Assembly: GCA_977006965.1 (NCBI GenBank)
Contig: OZ345365.1
Span: 1,302,001-1,366,000, forward strand
Direction of reading: 5' to 3'
Source: Phymatolithon calcareum
Taxonomy: Eukaryota; Rhodophyta; Florideophyceae; Hapalidiales
DNA: 64,000 bases
Of this stretch, positions 19,000 to 29,189 are shown piece by piece. Made by a program: the position numbers and the translations under genes. The first letter of the stretch is position 1. Every line of letters starts with the position of its first letter. A model generated the notes under the pieces. It worked only from the letters and a program-made list of their open reading frames with translations. It was not told where the DNA came from and searched no databases.

Positions 19000-20010
19000 T
19001 CACTTGCAAACAATAATGTACGCGGGCGCAAGTAGTACAATTTTCATAACAAAACTGATCAGCCAGCATGCTGCGTCCAAATAGGGCTCAAAACCAGACA
19101 ACGTAGTTGCAATGGGCAAGGTCACATTTTCTTCATACATTCTTAATGCACTTTTCACACTCTCTCTATTGCGTTCGAAATCGGGTTTGTCGACAAGAAG
19201 ATCATCGATATCAACAAGAAAGAAAAGCGCAAAAGAATTGAGTACGATCTCAAGCGGATTAGAAGAGTAATAGATGACGATGACCGACACTAAGCCACAA
19301 GCGGAGAGCACAAATGCGTTAAGAATGAGTCCAACTGGACACCAGACGGGATGGCGCATGATTTTAAAGACCATGCCTCTGTTCAGAAGTTGGAATGTAG
19401 GCTTTTTCTCCAACATTAAGTAGCGCGCCACTAGCAGGTTGTACATGTACAAAAGCAACATCACGCCTACAATTTTGTTGGTGATCTTCAGGAAGACACC
19501 ATCCCAGCCTTGCGTTACGTTGCACAGAGCATGTAATTGCGTCTTGCCGCCTCGGACAGGATGAACGATGTCGTAAATGAGAAACGCACCAGTCAATAAT
19601 GGTGCAAGAACTTGCACTAGGGCGCAAATTATGGCACGTGAACGGTTTCCCGCCATAAATCCGTGCTCGAGAGCGACCATGTCGTAATCGTCGATCTCGA
19701 GAGCGACCATGTCGTAAACGTCGATCTCCTTCTCGTCCTCAAGTAGCTCCAGCAATCCGCGCAACATGCGCATTATGAAAGGCCGATTCTGCTCTGGCGT
19801 GTCCCGTACAGAGGGCTGATTTTGGATGACCTCGTATGGGAAATCATCCACGCTACCGTCATCGAATTCCGATGTCATGATGATGAAGGAAAACCTGTGC
19901 CCAGTGCTGCGAAGAGTGTGCCTTCTAGACAGGATCCCGCGAGATGCGCATTTCTTGCGAAATATTCGCGGGCAACTTCGTGCGGGCTCTAGATAACTCC
20001 TCTTGCACAT
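19000..20010 (-). CDS. Multi-pass membrane protein of unknown function
   Basis: An intact frame with four or five hydrophobic segments: AIICALVQVLAPLLTGAFLI, IVGVMLLLYMYNLLVA, VGLILNAFVLSACGLVSVIV, NSFALFFLVDIDDLL and LISFVMKIVLLAPAYIIV. The motif NSFALFFLVDIDDLL stands out; similar Asn-Ser..Asp-Ile-Asp stretches occur in uncharacterised algal and protist membrane proteins. The region before the first span is acidic and contains a tandem copy, YDMVALEIDDYDMVALEHG, from a 27-bp duplication. The ATG at 20010 gives 336 residues with a basic Ser/Arg leader; a second in-frame ATG at 19878 (MTSEFDDGSVDD) gives 292 and may be the true start. Solitary, no paralogue in the window. Function not known. 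Confidence 0.7.
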   Translation of the reverse strand: MCKRSYLEPARSCPRIFRKKCASRGILSRRHTLRSTGHRFSFIIMTSEFDDGSVDDFPYEVIQNQPSVRDTPEQNRPFIMRMLRGLLELLEDEKEIDVYDMVALEIDDYDMVALEHGFMAGNRSRAIICALVQVLAPLLTGAFLIYDIVHPVRGGKTQLHALCNVTQGWDGVFLKITNKIVGVMLLLYMYNLLVARYLMLEKKPTFQLLNRGMVFKIMRHPVWCPVGLILNAFVLSACGLVSVIVIYYSSNPLEIVLNSFALFFLVDIDDLLVDKPDFERNRESVKSALRMYEENVTLPIATTLSGFEPYLDAACWLISFVMKIVLLAPAYIIVCK

Positions 20011-20312
20011 TTTGTGCACAATGCACAGGGCACCGCTCGAAAACCTACTTCGTTATTACAGTATTTTCTCTACAGAATGTGAGCCCTTCAATGAAAGGCT
20101 GCGCTGCATCAAGCTGCGAGCTGGATTTTTTCTATCAACCGGCTACATTTATGATATATTTACGCCCTACGTGCTCTGCTTCATAAGGACGCCACGCACG
20201 CTTATCAGGCTCGGTCTACTGTAACGTTACTGTATACCGCTTGTGCCCATACCCGTGCTCGAATTTTAGGGCATATTATTGGTTGAACGGTACTGTAATT
20301 TTTCATTCGGGG

Positions 20313-20460
20313 GCAAAACGGACAGATTGGGCAGAATACACCGGGGGAGCACGGCACCATTTTGGCCCAAATCAACTAAATAATTATCGGGCCAAAATGT
20401 TGCCGTGCTCCCCTCTTTCCGGAGGGAAAGAACTTAACTGTACTGTTCTGCCCGTTTTGC
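20313..20460. repeat. Foldback element
   Basis: The inner arms GGGGAGCACGGCACCATTTT (from 20344) and AAAATGTTGCCGTGCTCCCC (to 20413) are separated by an AT-rich centre. The outer arms GCAAAACGG..GGCAGAA and TTCTGCCCGTTTTGC (20446-20460) pair as well. A compact nonautonomous or foldback element; target duplication not resolved. Confidence 0.6.
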
Positions 20461-20496
20461 TTCCCATTTGGCGCGGAGAATGCTTGTTTACCCCTC

Positions 20497-20560
20497 CATG
20501 AATGAATGAATGAATGATTGCTTTATTCCCGTAAGAGGCTAGCAAGAATAGTTCTATTAT
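20497..20560 (-). mobile_element. LINE 3' end with (ATTC)n tail
   Basis: On the minus strand the sequence reads TGCTAGCCTCTTACGGGAAT, then AAAGCAATC and a CATT microsatellite. The same closing sequence (TGCTAGCCCCTTAGGGGATT, AAAGCATC, ATC repeats) ends the LINE at 44625-45110. Only the 3' tip can be assigned. Confidence 0.5.
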
Positions 20561-20600
20561 TACCTCTACTTAGATTACGGCAGGGCGCTTATCCTGCTAG

Positions 20601-20954
20601 CTAATTGAACACACGCTTCTTCTCTGCCTGCCGCTCGTCATCAGACGATTCCACCCGAAGCAACTGCGGTGGTTCCACGTTACGCGAGTCCACGTGGACG
20701 ACAAGAATGTTGGACTCTTTTTTCTTTACAGCTCCCCAGCTGCTCTTCTTCAGTAATGCACTGTAATTAGTTTGGACCCCTTGTGCAATGCGGAAAACCC
20801 ACTCCCGAAACGCCCCGTGGCGCGAAAACCCCTCCATGACCCCTTCGTACTGTTTTTGCTGTTCGCTGTTGTCATCGGTGTCGACGATGGATACGAAAAG
20901 TACAGTCGCTATTGTAGGCAGCATCATCACTGTCTTGCTCTCGCTTGTTGACAT
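20601..20954 (-). CDS. Hypothetical 117-residue ORF
   Basis: The ATG at 20954 opens 117 residues: a mildly hydrophobic start (MMLPTIATVLFVSIVD) then a charged, Lys-rich tail. It lies directly upstream of the LINE 3' tip on the same strand, so it may be retroelement-derived. I do not recognise it. Plus-strand frames overlap the same interval, so coding status is doubtful. Confidence 0.2.
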   Translation of the reverse strand: MSTSESKTVMMLPTIATVLFVSIVDTDDNSEQQKQYEGVMEGFSRHGAFREWVFRIAQGVQTNYSALLKKSSWGAVKKKESNILVVHVDSRNVEPPQLLRVESSDDERQAEKKRVFN

Positions 20955-21189
20955 ATCGTTTGGCGACAAGCTTGAGAGGCGATTTCGCTCAGCATCGCAA
21001 GGGCGTGATCGGCAGTGCTTCGAACGCGTTACCGGTCTTTCGAGTGACTCCGAGTTCAAAAGAGCTTTTAGACTATTACAGGGGCGGCCGGGGACTGCAG
21101 TCGCATTGCGAGCCCCTGTGCGGTCATGGACTTGAACAGTTCTCGTGCTCCTCCGATTTGCCCGTAGTGCTGGGTTATCTGGGTGGTAT

Positions 21190-21737
21190 CAGGGGAACGT
21201 AAGAAGGGGAGGAAAGCAAAGCGTATGACAACTGAAATTTGTACAAACACAATAGCGCTCTTTATTTGAAACTATGGACTCGCATCAAAAAAACATATAT
21301 GAAACCAGATTTACTGTCCAAAATGTACGCTTGTATTCGCCGCGATGAATGTCAGGGGGGCTAATAATCGCGCATCCATTTTGTGGTCAAAAATAATGAC
21401 CAAACAGAAAGATTAGAAATGGGCACAGCTTGTGCACGTAAGCGGGATTTTGTGCCAATAGTTTCGAAGAGCTCGGCTGACGCCAACGCACAAACCGCAT
21501 TGATTAAGGCGTTGGAACTGCATAGATACTGTCAGGTGCTTAGCGCTCTATAAACAGTGAGCGCTTATTGGTTGAAGTTCTCAAATACGCAGTGGCAGGT
21601 GTATACGAGTACATTAAATTCACTAATTTTGCTGATACGTTAATTCCCTCATAATTTTGTCTGCAGAAACGACGGATTTTTATTTAGTTTTTTGATGCAT
21701 TAAAATTCTGCTTTCCTCCCCTTCTTACATTCCCCTG
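21190..21737. mobile_element. Nonautonomous DNA transposon, second CAGGGGAA-type element
   Basis: Inverted ends CAGGGGAACGTAAGAAGGGG (21190) and CCCCTTCTTACATTCCCCTG (ending 21737) with about 29 bp of near identity, 548 bp in all. The flanks read GTGGTAT and GCGGTAT, a 7-bp duplication with one mismatch. The TIR start and 7-bp duplication match the MITE at 995-1349. No protein-coding capacity that I recognise. Confidence 0.75.
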
Positions 21738-22228
21738 GCGGTATTTATCGTATTCTGTGCAACGGTCAGCGCGAACATTAGTTTCCACATATTGGAGAAC
21801 AGTACAGTACAAGCAAGACGGTGGGTGAACCCAGCCATGCATGGATGCAGTCATCTAAAATAGAATTTCTGGCACAGGGCATACACAATCCGGTAACACT
21901 GGCACGCCTCACAACCCGCGCGCACACGTCGCCGGCAGTGCCCACGATTATACAATCGGCTTCAGCCAAGCCAAGCTGTTACTTTTTTTAAAAAAAATTG
22001 GAATTTATTAAACGCCCTCGGCAACACTTATGAGACTAATCTGTTACAGCTTGCTCGCCACTCCGAACTCCCGATACACACCGCCAAGGCCGTTCTCATT
22101 CCACGGTCGTGCTCCAAACGTCCGCAGCGAAGTCTCGCCTCTCTGTTCCTGCCTTACAAGGTGTACAAACTTTTCTTCCCTGGGAAACCCAACGAAGTTC
22201 CCCAGCAAAACACTCTACGTTCACTTCA
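21738..22228 (+). repeat. 5' flank of SLR3 with LINE scrap
   Basis: Homologous to the SLR4 5' flank (59.55-59.86 kb) and more distantly to that of SLR2: the C-rich stretch TTCCCTGGGAAACCCAACGA and TTCACTTCAATGAATCT. Interrupted at 21983-22040 by a LINE fragment. Confidence 0.6.
21983..22040 (-). mobile_element. 58-bp LINE 3'-end insertion
   Basis: The segment is flanked by CTGTTAC (21976-21982 and 22041-22047). On the minus strand it reads ..GAGGGCGTTTAATAAATTCC then A and T runs, the 3' tip of the LINE family at 9681, 32948 and 35985. The SLR2 and SLR4 flanks lack it. Confidence 0.75.
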
Positions 22229-23658
22229 ATGAATCTTAATACAGCGGCGGGTTCTCATGAGGATGACCATTTCCAGATGTACCTAGATTCCCATGCGGTC
22301 CAAGAACGCGCGGATATGGATGACGTGAACAAACTCGGTTTGTTGCTGCAGTACGGCGCAAAAAGCGTACCTGCTGACCCTCTTCGTGCTGCAGGATTGT
22401 ACACTCGCGCCATCGACGAAGGCGGACACCTAGATGCAAAGTAAAATCTGGGATCATTGTTGCATCACGGAGCAGACGGCGTACCAGCAGATTATCATCG
22501 TGCCAAGGAGCTATACACCCGGGCTATTAATGAAGGATCTCATGTGAAGGCCATGGTCAAGCTGGGTGTTTTGCTATTCCACCAGATCTACCTCGAGCAC
22601 TAGAACTGTACGCACGAGCAGTTGAGAAAGGCGCATACGTGAATGCAATGAACAACTTCGGCCAGTTGATACAGGATGGCGTGGACGGCGTTCCCACAGA
22701 TTCACCTCGTGCCGCACATCTCTACACCAGAGCGATAGCTGAAGGAAACTATATAAACTCAAAGGTCAATCTTGCACGGATGCTGCAAGTCGGCGCAGAT
22801 GGCGTTCCTGCTGACGCTCCTCGCGCAGAACAGCTGTATACTCGAGCAATTGACGATGCGTCCGATACCGATGCAATCTATTTTTTGGCAACGCTTCTTG
22901 AAGACGGCACTGAAGGCGTGTCTGTTGGCCCTCTCCGCACCGTGATGAACAGACTTGGACTCTTGTCGAATAACGGCGGAAACGGCGTTCCGACAGATCC
23001 AGTTCGCTCCGTGGAGCTGTATATCCGTGCTATCAACGAAGGTAGGCATATATTAGCCATGGTCAATCGGGGGATCCTGCTGGAAGATGGTGCTATTGGT
23101 GTTCCCGCAAACCCTCCTCATGCGGCTCAACTATACATGCATGCAATCGAGGAAGGCGGAAATGTTGAGGCTATGAACAATCTGGGATGGATGTTGCATG
23201 AAGGTCGCGAAGGCCTTCCCACTGACCCGCCTCGTGCTGCACAGCTCTACAACAGGGCTATCAGCGAGGGCAGATATATAAGCGCAATGGTCCATCTGGG
23301 ATACATGTCAGAATATGGAGCAGATGATGTTCCAGCAGACCCTCCTCGTGCAGCTCATCTCTACATGCAAGCAATCGAGGAAGGCGGAAACGTTGAGGCT
23401 ATGGGCAATCTGGGATGGATGTTGCATGAGGGTTCCGAAGGCCTTCCCGGAGACCCGCCTCGAGCCGTGGACCTCTATACCCGGGCTATTATCGAGGGCA
23501 TACATATAAGCGCAATGGTCAATCTTGGATTCCTGTTACAAGTCGGTGCAGAGGGTGTTCCAGTGGACCCTGTTCGAGCAGTGGAACTACACACGCGAGC
23601 AATCGAAGATGGCGCAGATGTGAACGCCATGAACAATTTGTCTATTACTACGAGCTGA
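22229..23658 (+). pseudogene. Sel1-repeat gene SLR3, disabled
   Basis: Starts at the family ATG (22229, MNLNTAAGSHEDD) and follows SLR4 closely. Lesions: TAA at 22442-22444, where SLR2 and SLR4 have TAC, and a 19-nt deletion near 22574 that shifts frame. Unit AIYFLATLLEDG.. is shortened, and the reading is cut off after AMNNLS (about 23643), where the sequence jumps to the SLR 3' flank equivalent to 4193 downstream of SLR1. The last units and about 500 bp of flank are therefore missing. The frame after the 19-nt deletion is open for about 350 codons with nine full 38-residue units. Not expected to make a full protein. Confidence 0.85.
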
Positions 23659-24374
23659 CACTTGCGGGAGGCCTCCCGACGTGGTCGCACCATAGGATCT
23701 CCTAGCAGCGTCTTTCTTAGCCTTCTCGTTTCATCATGGACCGAGCTCACACTGTCTTGTTAGACAACAAGAGACAGATTCACTGCGATTTCAGATTGCC
23801 AGTGAGATGACACAAGTACCTCTATGACTGCGGCCTAGCTGATTCCATTATCTAGCCACTCCTTGCACTCTTGACGCGAATTTTTTTTGTCATTCTGTCT
23901 CCAATCTGGCCCTTCTGATCTCAATAAAGGGATTTTTCGCAAATTTTGGAATCGCGTTCCTTCTGTTAGCATTGTGCTCGAAATGTCGGGTATGTATAGC
24001 GGGACTACTCCTCTTTCAGCATGGGGACTGTCAAATTCTTCCTTCTCTCATGTATATATTTCCATTCATGTAACTCGTTGACATAAGACGGAAAGTCGTA
24101 GTTTCTCACTGTCCAGGCAACTCGTTTTTTGCATTCCAACCAAACTAAGCTTCACTTGCACCTTAAGAAGGATTTAGACAAGCAAAATATACCAAGTCTT
24201 GAAGACAGACAGGTGTGAAAACATTAGGATTGCTGAATATTTGAACTCACGTTTCATTTTCGACTTAAAAATTTGGGTGGGAATTGATCTAGAATGAAGA
24301 TATGTCGTCCTTGTTTCCGACGAGGGCATTCAGTCATACTTCTTTCTTTCTTTCTTTCTCTACTGCAGAAGACG
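23659..24374 (+). repeat. SLR-type 3' flank, copy of 4193-4790, ending in (TTTC)n
   Basis: GAGCTGACACTTGCGGGAGG and about 590 further bases match the SLR1 3' flank. Similarity ends near 24240. A TTTC microsatellite sits at 24339-24361. No gene. Confidence 0.65.
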
Positions 24375-24665
24375 TTAACTAGAGTTAACATCTGGGGTTG
24401 TCAAGCAACCCCTCATTGTTCACGAATTTGAGTACTTCAAGCGGTTTCTCCCTACATAATTCCTCTTCCGTTTTAGGGCCTACTCTACCAATAGTCTGCC
24501 GTCTTGATAAAGCACGCCCACTGCAGCGAAGAATTAAGTGGTCAACAGTTTCTTTGGTTCCATCTGGACAGGCCTTGCACATGGGGTCGTATTCCGCCGA
24601 GCCATCGTCCTTCCGGTGAAAAGCTGCTACCAGCGAGCAGCATTCAGCGGAACTAGTCAGGATCT
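24375..24665 (-). mobile_element. LINE C-terminal zinc-finger fragment
   Basis: On the minus strand the peptide CKACPDGTKETVDHLILRCS followed by GRALSRR has the C-x2-C..H-x4-C pattern found at the C-terminus of many non-LTR reverse transcriptases. It ends LKFVNNEGLLDNPRC and a stop at 24385. No RT domain remains. Confidence 0.6.
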
Positions 24666-24719
24666 GACTGTAGGTTATCTGTAATCAATTCTTTCTAGGG
24701 CATTGTGATGATTTTTATA

Positions 24720-25170
24720 TCAAAAGTCGCGCGGAAAAGAGGCTTGCCTCGTTGTTACATCTGCCAACGGCCCAGCTACACAGAGCGCCGGTAATCGAGA
24801 AATAGACGCAAACTGGGGTCGTACAACCTTCGGAAAGCTGGCGTCATTCTGCCCAATTGAGTTTGGAGGCAAGCAGTAAATCGCCACCATTTTGTCAATT
24901 ATTTTACATTGATCAATGAAAAAACTGTTTCGTAGGCTTAATGTTCTCAAAATCATCTGTGAACAACTCCGCACTCACTTTCTCGAGCAACCCGTCTCGC
25001 ACTTGAAAACGATAGCGGTATTTTGAACGCGGACTTGGAATCGACATCCTAAGAAATACGATAATGCAGGGGATATATGTATGAGAGTAGAGACGGCGCT
25101 TCAGAAGCACTAGGAATACCTGCACTTCACGAGTTGATCGAGCCATAAAGGTGACCGCGATATCGCCCAT
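24720..25170 (-). pseudogene. ORF family K, copy 2
   Basis: Reading leftward: RSTREVQVFLVLLKRRLYSH, then CLPPNSIGQNDASF in the second frame and EGCTTPVCVYFSITGALC in a third. The copy at 62.2 kb changes frame at the same point (after QNDAS), so the shift is ancestral or marks an intron. The RAPFWRKS part is missing here. Function unknown. Confidence 0.45.
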
Positions 25171-25224
25171 GCGTTAGCGCATGTATGTATTGAGGGAACA
25201 TTGCTGTTCGATGGCACAAGTTGG

Positions 25225-25560
25225 GAATTTGCTTATCTCTCTAGTAGCTTAAAGAGAATCCTTTTTTAGTCACCAAAGTGTCGATTGTAGATTTGTCTCG
25301 TCCAAAACATGTTTACAAAGCAGTAAGGTGTATGTATTTATATGTGAATATAGTTTGGGTTCACAGTGGCCCCTAATATGCCAATCCACTCAGATTTACG
25401 AAAGCTCTACTCCTTCACCTTATATATTCCGCAAGAACGCTGAAGAACGCAAAAGAAGAATTGGAAGCATGTCTCCCTTCGAAAGCCACAGGACGGGAGG
25501 GCCGGCGCCCTCCTCAGCCCATCAAGAACGAACTACCACCTTATATATTCGTGGACCATT
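25225..25560. repeat. Unit-B counterpart of the 11.45-11.9 kb repeat, with a 107-bp insertion
   Basis: AGTGTCGATTGTAGATTTG, ACATGTTTACAAAG and TTCACCTTATATATTC follow the unit A and C sequence. Positions 25430-25536 are extra DNA between two copies of CACCTTATATATTC. Confidence 0.65.
25430..25536 (+). mobile_element. 107-bp insertion with 14-bp target duplication
   Basis: Perfect direct repeat CACCTTATATATTC at 25416-25429 and 25537-25550; units A and C have the site uninterrupted. The insert has an open plus frame (AEERKRRIGSMSPFESH) and no poly(A) or TIR, so it looks like a fragment of some transcript. The source is not in the window. Confidence 0.7.
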
Positions 25561-25588
25561 TTTGTGTGCTTCTTCATGACTTATTCGA

Positions 25589-25923
25589 CTAACGCCTCTC
25601 GTGCAAGCTGCCTGTACCTGATTTTGGCAAGCCCAATGACCCAAGAGGAATATCTGTACGGAAGATGAACGTTGGTGACCAGTTTAACAAGTAGATATGA
25701 AAAGAACGTGACTCAGACTTACTTCCGAACTTCAGTTTACCAACACAAACTTCCGACACTCTAGTGCTGCGCTTGCACGTGGCCTCTTGCGAGGAGAACG
25801 ACGAGGTCGAGTGCGGACTCCATTGCATTTTTTACAAATTACCGTGATCGAGGGTGTCGTCGACTCGGTAGTGCCCTTGTTGGATGCGGTGCGAGATTCG
25901 AAGTGGTTGGCGATCAGGTCCAT
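25589..25923 (-). CDS. Module M, copy B
   Basis: The same 63-residue frame as copies A and C (ATG 25923, stop 25732) with ICKKCNGVRTRPRRSPRKRP. The predicted 69-bp intron lies at 25654-25722, followed by a short exon-like stretch. Changes relative to A and C are mostly substitutions without disruption. Function unknown. Confidence 0.4.
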
Positions 25924-26558
25924 GTTGAGTTCTGTGCTTCGGCTTGTAGGGTGTAGGAAGTAGTTGCTGAGGGCTTTGGTTTGCTTGTTGCTGTCTTGCG
26001 GGAATCTTCACAACAGTGACGAAATGGTCGCCTTTTGTAGTCAAATCGAGTCCCCGTTCGCGAGATCATACGATTAGTTTTTCATAAGTTTCAGGACTAG
26101 CTGGAGACGGTGGTGAGAGCCTCTGCAATGTGCCGTGAAATCGTTTCAGCCCAAATTTGCACAACAGAGGCGCAAGCACTTTAGCACTGCACAGTTTACA
26201 TCAATCAACAGTTCTCAGAAATGCCCTGATAGGACAAGATAGAAGTTTGTTGTATACCTCGAAACTTGTGCACCCATTGAGAAGCCATGTAAGCCAATTG
26301 GGTCTAAATCTAGGTGGCTTTGCTCGGCGTCGGTTTCGTCTGCTAGATTTGGCGAACATGGAGTTGGCGTGAGCACAGGATGCCGGGCACGAAATATGGA
26401 AGCCGACCACGTGTGTGATGGTTCAGAGGCCAAATCCAAGAAAAGTGTGGTGATATCGCTGACAATGATTGCACAGACCGGGAAATCAAAGAATTCAATT
26501 TTTAAATTGGAGAGCTTCTTAAAAGAAGCTCTCCGAGTGCAAGCGCCTGTTGCAGTGT

Positions 26559-28156
26559 TTACTCTCGTATTGTAAACTTTGTCTTGAACTTCTCAATCGC
26601 CTCTCGCTCCAAACTCGGAACAGAGCTCAAATGCGCACGCACAACCATTCAAAATTCATATCTCAACCGCTATTCATACTCCCTTTGTCGCACACCACCG
26701 CCACCCACCAAACCAAGCATATCCCGACCTATCCTTCTCGTCATCTCTCCCTCACCTCGTATCTTACACGTGAAAAATAAAGAATTGTTCCACAACTCAT
26801 CAAAGCATTGGAAAAAATAATTGCTATTGTAATTATTTAAATTATTGTTCCAATAATTTATTCCTGAGTCTCGCATATTTATTGTATTTATTGAGATCGT
26901 CGTGGTTGCGACAATTATTGTATCGGACTCCTCATTTTTTCGATCCGGTTATTCTATCGCGACAGAAAGTAGCAAGAAGGATCCAATAATTCGGGGAATA
27001 ACCAGTTATTTATACCTCGCTGAACTTGAATACAATAATTTATTGCTTCTGCGTTCAACAATAAATTATTTATTCTCGACACTTTTCGAGAAAAGAATAA
27101 AAATAAATAAATAATTCCAATGCTTTGCAACTCATCCCAAAACAGCGGCTTCCTTTCCTCACCCAAATCATCCACATGAAAAGGTTGCTGTCTCGACCTC
27201 GAGACTCCATTGTCACCGAGCGTAAAGCTTCCCCTCAGCGCCACAAAGAAAATACTGCGCCTATTCGTCGCCACAGCACGCTCTCTGAAAGAGCGATCAT
27301 TCCCAACCACACGCGAATAAATATGCTCATCCACCGCATCAGAAAGTGAAAACACCGCTAAAAACCGCCGCACACGCGCATCAAGTACGAGAAACTTCAC
27401 AAACTCGCGACGCCAAAAGAACCATCCAGAGCTCTTCGCCACCGTGAACGCGATATGACGGAACACCGGGTTGCGAAAAATCATTCCTCCAGGTAGCGAT
27501 ATCCTCCACCGCTATTTCCTAAGTGCCGCGCGAGCCAGATGCCAGTGCGGAATCGACAAACATTCGTCCAACTCTGTTTCGCGCAAACCACTTGCATTAA
27601 TCCGCACTTTTCCATTCGATGAACTAGAGACGATGTTTGCGCACAGAGTGGTCGTCAAGAAGCTCGCAGATGAACTTCGGTCGTGCGGTGAGATAATTGG
27701 CTCCTGAGAGATTGACGAAATAGTCGAGCCACACGCCGGATGCTAGTAGATGCGCCGCACCGATGACGTAGTTGTATGCCATTATGATGCCGCGATAGGG
27801 GACAAACTCGCGCGGCACAACGTGAATGCGCGGTCAACAAGAGCGCGCGCTGTCAGTTCTGAACGAGCTTCTGACAGCGTGCGCGATATATTGTCGTCCT
27901 CTAGTGATAGGTCGAAGTGCACCGCAAAGAGGTTGCGCGTGTTCCAGTCGCATAGGGCGCGCAAAGGACGGGGGACTTTTCACGCATTAGCGCCGCTCGC
28001 CTGTACGAATTATCCGACTATGACGTCGCGTGCATGCAGATGGGTACGAAGAGCGAAAAGGATGAACGCTGTGATGGCGTTGGTAGATGCGGCGCAGCGC
28101 AGCAGCGTGCTGTGGCAGCCCGTGCGTTGGCGGAACAACGCGCGCCGCGGCCGCAT
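26559..28156 (-). pseudogene. GT14-B: core-2/I-branching type glycosyltransferase, broken
   Basis: Parallel to GT14-A. ATG 28156 (MRPRRALFRQ), NTRNLFAVHFD, then after stops IGAAHLLASGVWLDYFVNLS with GANYLTARPK, which is the clearest family signature here. Next come SSGWFFWRREFVKFLVLD with DEHIYSRV, and HVDDLGEERKPLFWDEL. An hAT-like element (26801-27127) cuts the coding sequence at that point, and the C-terminal part resumes with LFFTCKIRGEGEMTRR before a stop at 26559-26561. Other lesions: stops after ARDVIVG and within the QASGANA segment. Dead copy. It converges with SLR3, which is dead too. Confidence 0.78.
26801..27127. mobile_element. hAT-like nonautonomous element inside GT14-B
   Basis: 327 bp with inverted ends CAAAGCATTGGAA and TTCCAATGCTTTG and a perfect 8-bp duplication CAACTCAT (26793-26800 and 27128-27135). 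GT14-A has the uninterrupted site (CACAACTCACCCC). The interior is rich in AATAAT and ATTATT. An 8-bp duplication fits hAT. Confidence 0.85.
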
Positions 28157-29130
28157 CGCTTCAAGCAGACGGCATTGGCATCGCCGGATATACGACTGTG
28201 TATTGGGTTGCCAGCGGGCACGCGGTGGTCCATTCTGTTTGATGGCCAGGGCGTGAACGATGTGCGGAAATGGTGGGAAGTTGGCTGCCAGCAAGGCTGT
28301 TTAGACTGTAAGCAGTGGTAAAAAAATGAGGCGGACAGGATATGGTGACCAGGTGCCGTTTTTAGTGCACAAACGAAAGCATTGCTAAAAGTACAGATTT
28401 CCTTAATTAGGATACCTTTACTTCCCCTAAAGACGATGAACATTTAACCGCATGCTCAGGCAGCATGGACGGATGCATGAGGAAAAAATAAACTTCGCCA
28501 AAGCAACGCAATGCGATTCTGACCACGAAGCAGAGGAAGAAAAGAAGATTTTACTTTTTTAAAAGTAAAACAAAAAATAGTTATCAACGCATCTGCTGAC
28601 GCCTGGGGCAAATTTTCGAGTGCCAAGAAAATTTGGCTTGATTCTGTTCGGTGATAGTTTATTATGGTGGGTGTTTCACGGATCGGTGGTCTACAAAAAA
28701 CCCACCTCCGCTCCCCTGAGGGGGGTCTCGAGGCGGAAAAGTAAGTCCACGTTCATGTGGCACGCGGGGGGGGGTCCGTTTTTCCACCAGTGATTACTGT
28801 GCTGTGCGGGAATGTGGGTTGTCGATGGCCAGGAACACGGCCATTAGAAAATACACATTTGATGTCCCAGAGCATTTATTAGAAAGACCTTGAGAAAGAA
28901 GAAGACATGTACTGAGTCGCAGAATGCGAGGCACAAGAGATTGGGCCAAGATCAGAATAATCTAATACTCGTTGGAGGCTTTTCGCTAAGGCCCAGAACA
29001 AGACAAGAACTGTTCTAAGGATAGCAGCAACTGAGGAAGCCTTGCCAGTGTTTACGTAAGACTGGTACTTCAAAAATGTAACAGAAATGTGTTGGCTTTT
29101 TCAGATGGACGTTAGAAATCACTTATACAA
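28157..29130. repeat. 5' flank of GT14-B with a T2 repeat insertion (28548-28850)
   Basis: The flanking parts match unit A at 14.5-15.2 kb. The middle, from TTTTACTTTTTTAAAAGTAA to about 28850, is the T2 repeat, related to 17962-18250 and absent from unit A. Confidence 0.55.
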
Positions 29131-29189
29131 AATAGAAATGAAAAGAACATGTCCCAGACTTACTTCCAAACTTCAGATCCAACACAAAC

